DNA of 6,576 nt. Source: JBGPBY01 sp041481485 (GTDB lineage Bacteria; Acidobacteriota; Terriglobia; 20CM-2-55-15). Below, in pieces: positions 4,009-6,576 of the stretch. The notes beneath the pieces were generated by a model. It had not been told where the DNA came from. It searched no databases and saw only the letters and a program-made list of their open reading frames with translations. The stretch covers positions 1-6,576 of the forward strand of contig JBGPBY010000420.1 in the NCBI GenBank assembly GCA_041481485.1, in the 5' to 3' direction. Numbering within the stretch: position 1 is the first letter of the stretch; every line of letters begins with the position of its first letter. The position numbers and the translations under genes are program-made.

Positions 4009-6488
4009 AAATTTCACACACTCCCAGCAACGGGCAGCGTTCCATCTGCCGCTTGTTGACACGGTTGGTTCTTATGATTGTCCTGGAGCACATCCTGATT
4101 GTGATCGGGCCAGCCCAATCCATTGTGGGGACCTACGCCGGCAATGGGAGTTCCGGATTTGGTGGAGACGGCGGTCCCGCCACGTCCGCGAAGCTTCAGT
4201 CTCCCAGCGGCATTGCCATGGATGCGGCGGGAAACCTTTTCATTGCCGATAAGTTCAACCAAGTTGTTCGAAAGGTCACATCTGACGGACGCATCGAGAC
4301 TGTTGCGGGTACGGGAACATACGGCTCAAAAGGAGAGGGAGTGCCGGCAACCTCCGCAAACCTTGCGGACCCCGGTGGTGTTGCGGTGGACGCAGCCGGC
4401 AATCTTTACATTGCCGACTCGTGCAATTCAACAATCCGTAAGGTTGGAACCAACGGAATTATCACGACATTCGCCAGCGGATTCAACTTCTGCTACTCCT
4501 ACTACTACTATTATTACTACGACTATTTTTATCCGGCAGCCACGGTGGGTATGGTCTTTGATGCTGCCGGAAATTTGTATGTGACGGACACGTTCAACAA
4601 TCGAATTCAAAAAATCACTCCGGGCGGCGTCAAGTCTGTAGCGGCTGGCAGTGGGCTTTATGGCTTTAGCGGAGACGGCGGACAGGCCATCGCTGCCAGT
4701 CTTGCGGCCCCCACAGGGGTTGCGGTCGATGCTGCCGGAAATCTTTTCATTGCGGATACCGATAATTCCCGAATACGAAAGGTAGGCCTCAATGGAGTCA
4801 TCACCACGGTTGCGGGGACCAATAGTGTAGGCTTCGTCGGCGACGGCGGACCGGCATCGTCCGCACAACTCTCCTATCCGACTTCAGTCGCACTCGATGC
4901 AAGCGGCAACCTTTTCATTGGGGATTCGGGAAATGCCAGGGTTCGACAGTTTGCACCGAATGGAATCATCACGACAGTAGCCGGCAATGGGAGCTTCAAC
5001 TTTGCCGGTGACGGAGGATCTGCAACGAACGCGTCATTCTTTTCTGTCAGTGGCATAGCCGTGGATACCATTGGGAATCTCTATGTCTCCGATTCCAGCA
5101 ACAATCGGATTCGCAAGATCGCCTTCATCAAATCCCCGCCGGTGCTTGCGAGTATTGTCCAGAACCTCGGATCTACCGGCGGTTCCTTTAATGTCGTTTT
5201 GAATGGATCGTATTTCTTTGCGCCATTTACCGTGTCTGCGGAGCCCGGCATCACGCTGGATGACGTCCGTATTCTCAGCGACTCGACAGCAACAGCCCGG
5301 ATGACGGTCGCATCCAATGCGGCACTGGGACCGCGAAACGTAACGGTGACGACACCGGTCGGAACGAGCAACGCAGTAGTCTTCAATGTGGCTGACCCGT
5401 TCCCGGATCTTTCCGTCAAATCCTCACATTCAGGAACTCTTGCAGCTGGTTTCAATGGTGTCTTTACGGTCGGAATTCAGAACGCCGGTTTCGCGAATAC
5501 GTCCGTTCCGTTGACCTTGACGGGAACTCTTCCTTCTGGACTCCACTACGTTTCCGGTACGGGAACCGGGTGGGCATGTTCCCTGACAGGACAGACCATG
5601 ACCTGCGGATATTCCGCACCGCTTGCGGCGGGAGAAACCACGAATCTCAGCTTGACGGTGGCGGTCGAATCCCAGCCGGCTGCCGGTAGTTCGCAGGAGA
5701 TTTCGGTCGTCACAACGGGCGACCCAATTTCCACCAACAATTCCGCCTCCGATCCCATCGTTGTCGTTGGGCCTCCATCTCCCACCATTACTTTCGGTCC
5801 TGGAGGATCTAGTCCCGGAAGACAATCTGGAGCTGGGATCACGCTGCCGGCGCCGTTTCCCTTTGATGTCACCGGCAAACTCACGCTATCGGTTACGCCC
5901 GACGCGGCAAATCCCAGTGACGACCCGTCAATTCAATTTGCTACCGGTGGACGGCAGGTGTCGTTCGTCATTCCAGCCAACACTCTGACCGCGCGTTTTG
6001 GAAACATCACGACAGCCGGCATGATTGGCTTCCAGACCGGCACCGTGGCTGCGAAGCTGACATTTGAGGCATCGTTCGATAGCGCCGCGATCCAGACGAA
6101 GTCCGCGACGCAGACGATTGCGCGCGGGGCTCCGGTGATCCAGAACGCTCAGATCACGTCGGGCAATAGTACTGAGGTCGCTGTGACGTTGTCGGCAACT
6201 TCGCGGGAAGTGACTCAGATGACCCTGACGTTTTGGACCACTCCGGCAGTCCAGCTCAGCTGCGGATCGGTGCCTGGCTGTGTTGCTTCAAAGTCGACAT
6301 TGACGCTGGATGTCAAAAGCCTGTTCGATTCCTGGTACTCCAGTGATAGTACCTTCGGCGGCGTCAGCCGGCTCCGCTTTCCCTTCGCAATAAAAGGATC
6401 GATTAGTGGCTCCATCACCGTTCGTCTGAGAAATAGCCAGGGAGACTCGAACCAATCTACGTTCATTCCGCTGCCGGCGTCGAAATGA
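4005..6488 (+). CDS. Secreted multidomain NHL-repeat protein with IPT/TIG-like and DUF11-like domains
   Basis: This 827-residue protein is exported; the hydrophobic segment LVLMIVLEHILIVI (21-34) acts as signal peptide or anchor, though E28 and H29 within it are unusual. Residues 67-372 contain six NHL repeats about 56 residues apart, with cores such as GVAVDAAGNLYIAD and NSRIRKV, expected to make a six-bladed propeller. Residues 378-462 look like an IPT/TIG-type Ig domain (ending LGPRNVTVTTPVGTSNAVVF). Residues 467-587 look DUF11-like (PDLSVKSSHSG, LPSGLHYVSGTG, C525/C534, LAAGETTNLSLTV, NNSASDP). Residues 590-827 are further beta-rich sequence with C753/C759. No enzyme motif or cell-wall sorting signal is seen. 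Blade 3 carries a tyrosine tract (164-176). It is the last gene of the operon, overlapping its neighbour by ATGA. Ligand or polymer binding and cell-surface interaction are likely roles, but unproven. Confidence 0.92.
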   Translation: MKISHTPSNGQRSICRLLTRLVLMIVLEHILIVIGPAQSIVGTYAGNGSSGFGGDGGPATSAKLQSPSGIAMDAAGNLFIADKFNQVVRKVTSDGRIETVAGTGTYGSKGEGVPATSANLADPGGVAVDAAGNLYIADSCNSTIRKVGTNGIITTFASGFNFCYSYYYYYYYDYFYPAATVGMVFDAAGNLYVTDTFNNRIQKITPGGVKSVAAGSGLYGFSGDGGQAIAASLAAPTGVAVDAAGNLFIADTDNSRIRKVGLNGVITTVAGTNSVGFVGDGGPASSAQLSYPTSVALDASGNLFIGDSGNARVRQFAPNGIITTVAGNGSFNFAGDGGSATNASFFSVSGIAVDTIGNLYVSDSSNNRIRKIAFIKSPPVLASIVQNLGSTGGSFNVVLNGSYFFAPFTVSAEPGITLDDVRILSDSTATARMTVASNAALGPRNVTVTTPVGTSNAVVFNVADPFPDLSVKSSHSGTLAAGFNGVFTVGIQNAGFANTSVPLTLTGTLPSGLHYVSGTGTGWACSLTGQTMTCGYSAPLAAGETTNLSLTVAVESQPAAGSSQEISVVTTGDPISTNNSASDPIVVVGPPSPTITFGPGGSSPGRQSGAGITLPAPFPFDVTGKLTLSVTPDAANPSDDPSIQFATGGRQVSFVIPANTLTARFGNITTAGMIGFQTGTVAAKLTFEASFDSAAIQTKSATQTIARGAPVIQNAQITSGNSTEVAVTLSATSREVTQMTLTFWTTPAVQLSCGSVPGCVASKSTLTLDVKSLFDSWYSSDSTFGGVSRLRFPFAIKGSISGSITVRLRNSQGDSNQSTFIPLPASK
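4203..5120 (+). repeat. Six tandem NHL-coding repeats, about 168 bp period
   Basis: Cores begin near residues 67, 123, 179, 236, 292 and 348, giving a spacing of 56-57 residues. Each has a glycine-aspartate-rich linker (GDGG in linkers 1, 4, 5 and 6), a GxAxDAAGNL core and an NxxxRK end. The DNA is clearly diverged between units, so the repeats are old protein-level duplications, not recent DNA copies. Confidence 0.9.
4494..4532 (+). repeat. (TAY)n trinucleotide tract encoding a Tyr-rich loop
   Basis: Codons 164-176 read Y-S, seven Y in a row (4500-4520), D-Y-F-Y. Ten of 13 residues are tyrosine, with TAC and TAT mixed. The tract keeps the frame and lies in the linker before NHL core 3, where the other blades have Gly-rich sequence. 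Confidence 0.95.
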
Positions 6489-6500
6489 GCGGGTTTCTGA

Positions 6501-6546
6501 AATGCCGCGAAGCGGCTACCGATTAGAGCCACGGAGTGGCGGCATT
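6501..6546 (+). repeat. Hairpin repeats after the operon, with alternative long stem
   Basis: A module A-type hairpin GCCGC-GAA-GCGGC (6504-6516) begins 16 bases after the stop at 6488. A second, GCCAC-GGA-GTGGC, lies at 6528-6540. AATGCCGC (6501-6508) is also the exact complement of GCGGCATT (6539-6546), so a longer stem can replace the smaller ones. It may help end transcription, but no T-run follows. Confidence 0.75.
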
Positions 6547-6576
6547 CCCTTAGCCACCGGCGTGAGCCGGTGGGAA
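6527..6576 (+). repeat. Hairpin repeat pair, modules A and B (variant copy, at window edge)
   Basis: Module A variant is GCCAC (6528-6532), GGA, GTGGC (6536-6540). Then come the linker GGCATTCCCT and module B, CCACCGGC (6554-6561), GTGA, GCCGGTGG (6566-6573). Orientation is the same as the copy at 25-73. The element may continue past the window end. Confidence 0.9.

Noticed and set aside
4428..4868. Minus-strand open frame opposite the NHL repeats
   Set aside because: It is the antisense of the repeat-coding region; it has no recognisable start context or motif, while the + strand frame is a continuous domain protein.

Overview
The window looks like chromosomal DNA of a GC-rich soil-type bacterium, most likely an Acidobacteriota member close to Solibacter/Bryobacteraceae. 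This is an inference from three things: the secreted NHL + IPT/TIG-like + DUF11-like architecture, the abundance of exported beta-rich proteins, and dispersed palindromic repeats between genes. No marker gene is present to prove the taxon. All five genes after the first, and the first itself, lie on the + strand.

Layout. Positions 1-221 hold a cluster of GC-rich hairpin repeats and a possible promoter. 222-1178 encodes an exported metallo-beta-lactamase-fold hydrolase whose HxHxDH motif reads HxDxDH. A perfect 13-bp-arm hairpin (1186-1213) follows it. A GNAT acetyltransferase (1225-1800) overlaps a four-helix membrane protein of unknown function (1797-2237) by ATGA. 2238-2644 has no gene; it holds a composite repeat (2274-2487) bounded by 57-bp arms that are inverted copies matching at 56 of 57 positions, then the leader of the next operon.

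2645-6488 is a tightly coupled three-gene operon with two ATGA overlaps. It encodes a small Pro-rich protein with an N-terminal signal and a C-terminal membrane segment, a secreted propeller-like protein of 335 residues, and an 827-residue secreted protein with six NHL repeats followed by IPT/TIG-like, DUF11-like and further beta-rich regions. All three appear to be exported, so they may form or build one envelope or extracellular assembly; their function is not known from sequence. 6489-6576 contains another copy of the hairpin repeat family.

The two most interesting things are the modular repeat family and the exported operon. The repeats keep the same module order at two loci despite unrelated spacers, show compensatory base changes, and keep GNRA-type loops. 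The operon's large protein carries a tyrosine tract inserted in one propeller blade in place of the usual Gly-rich loop. I do not see a defence system, CRISPR array, transposase, tRNA or rRNA.
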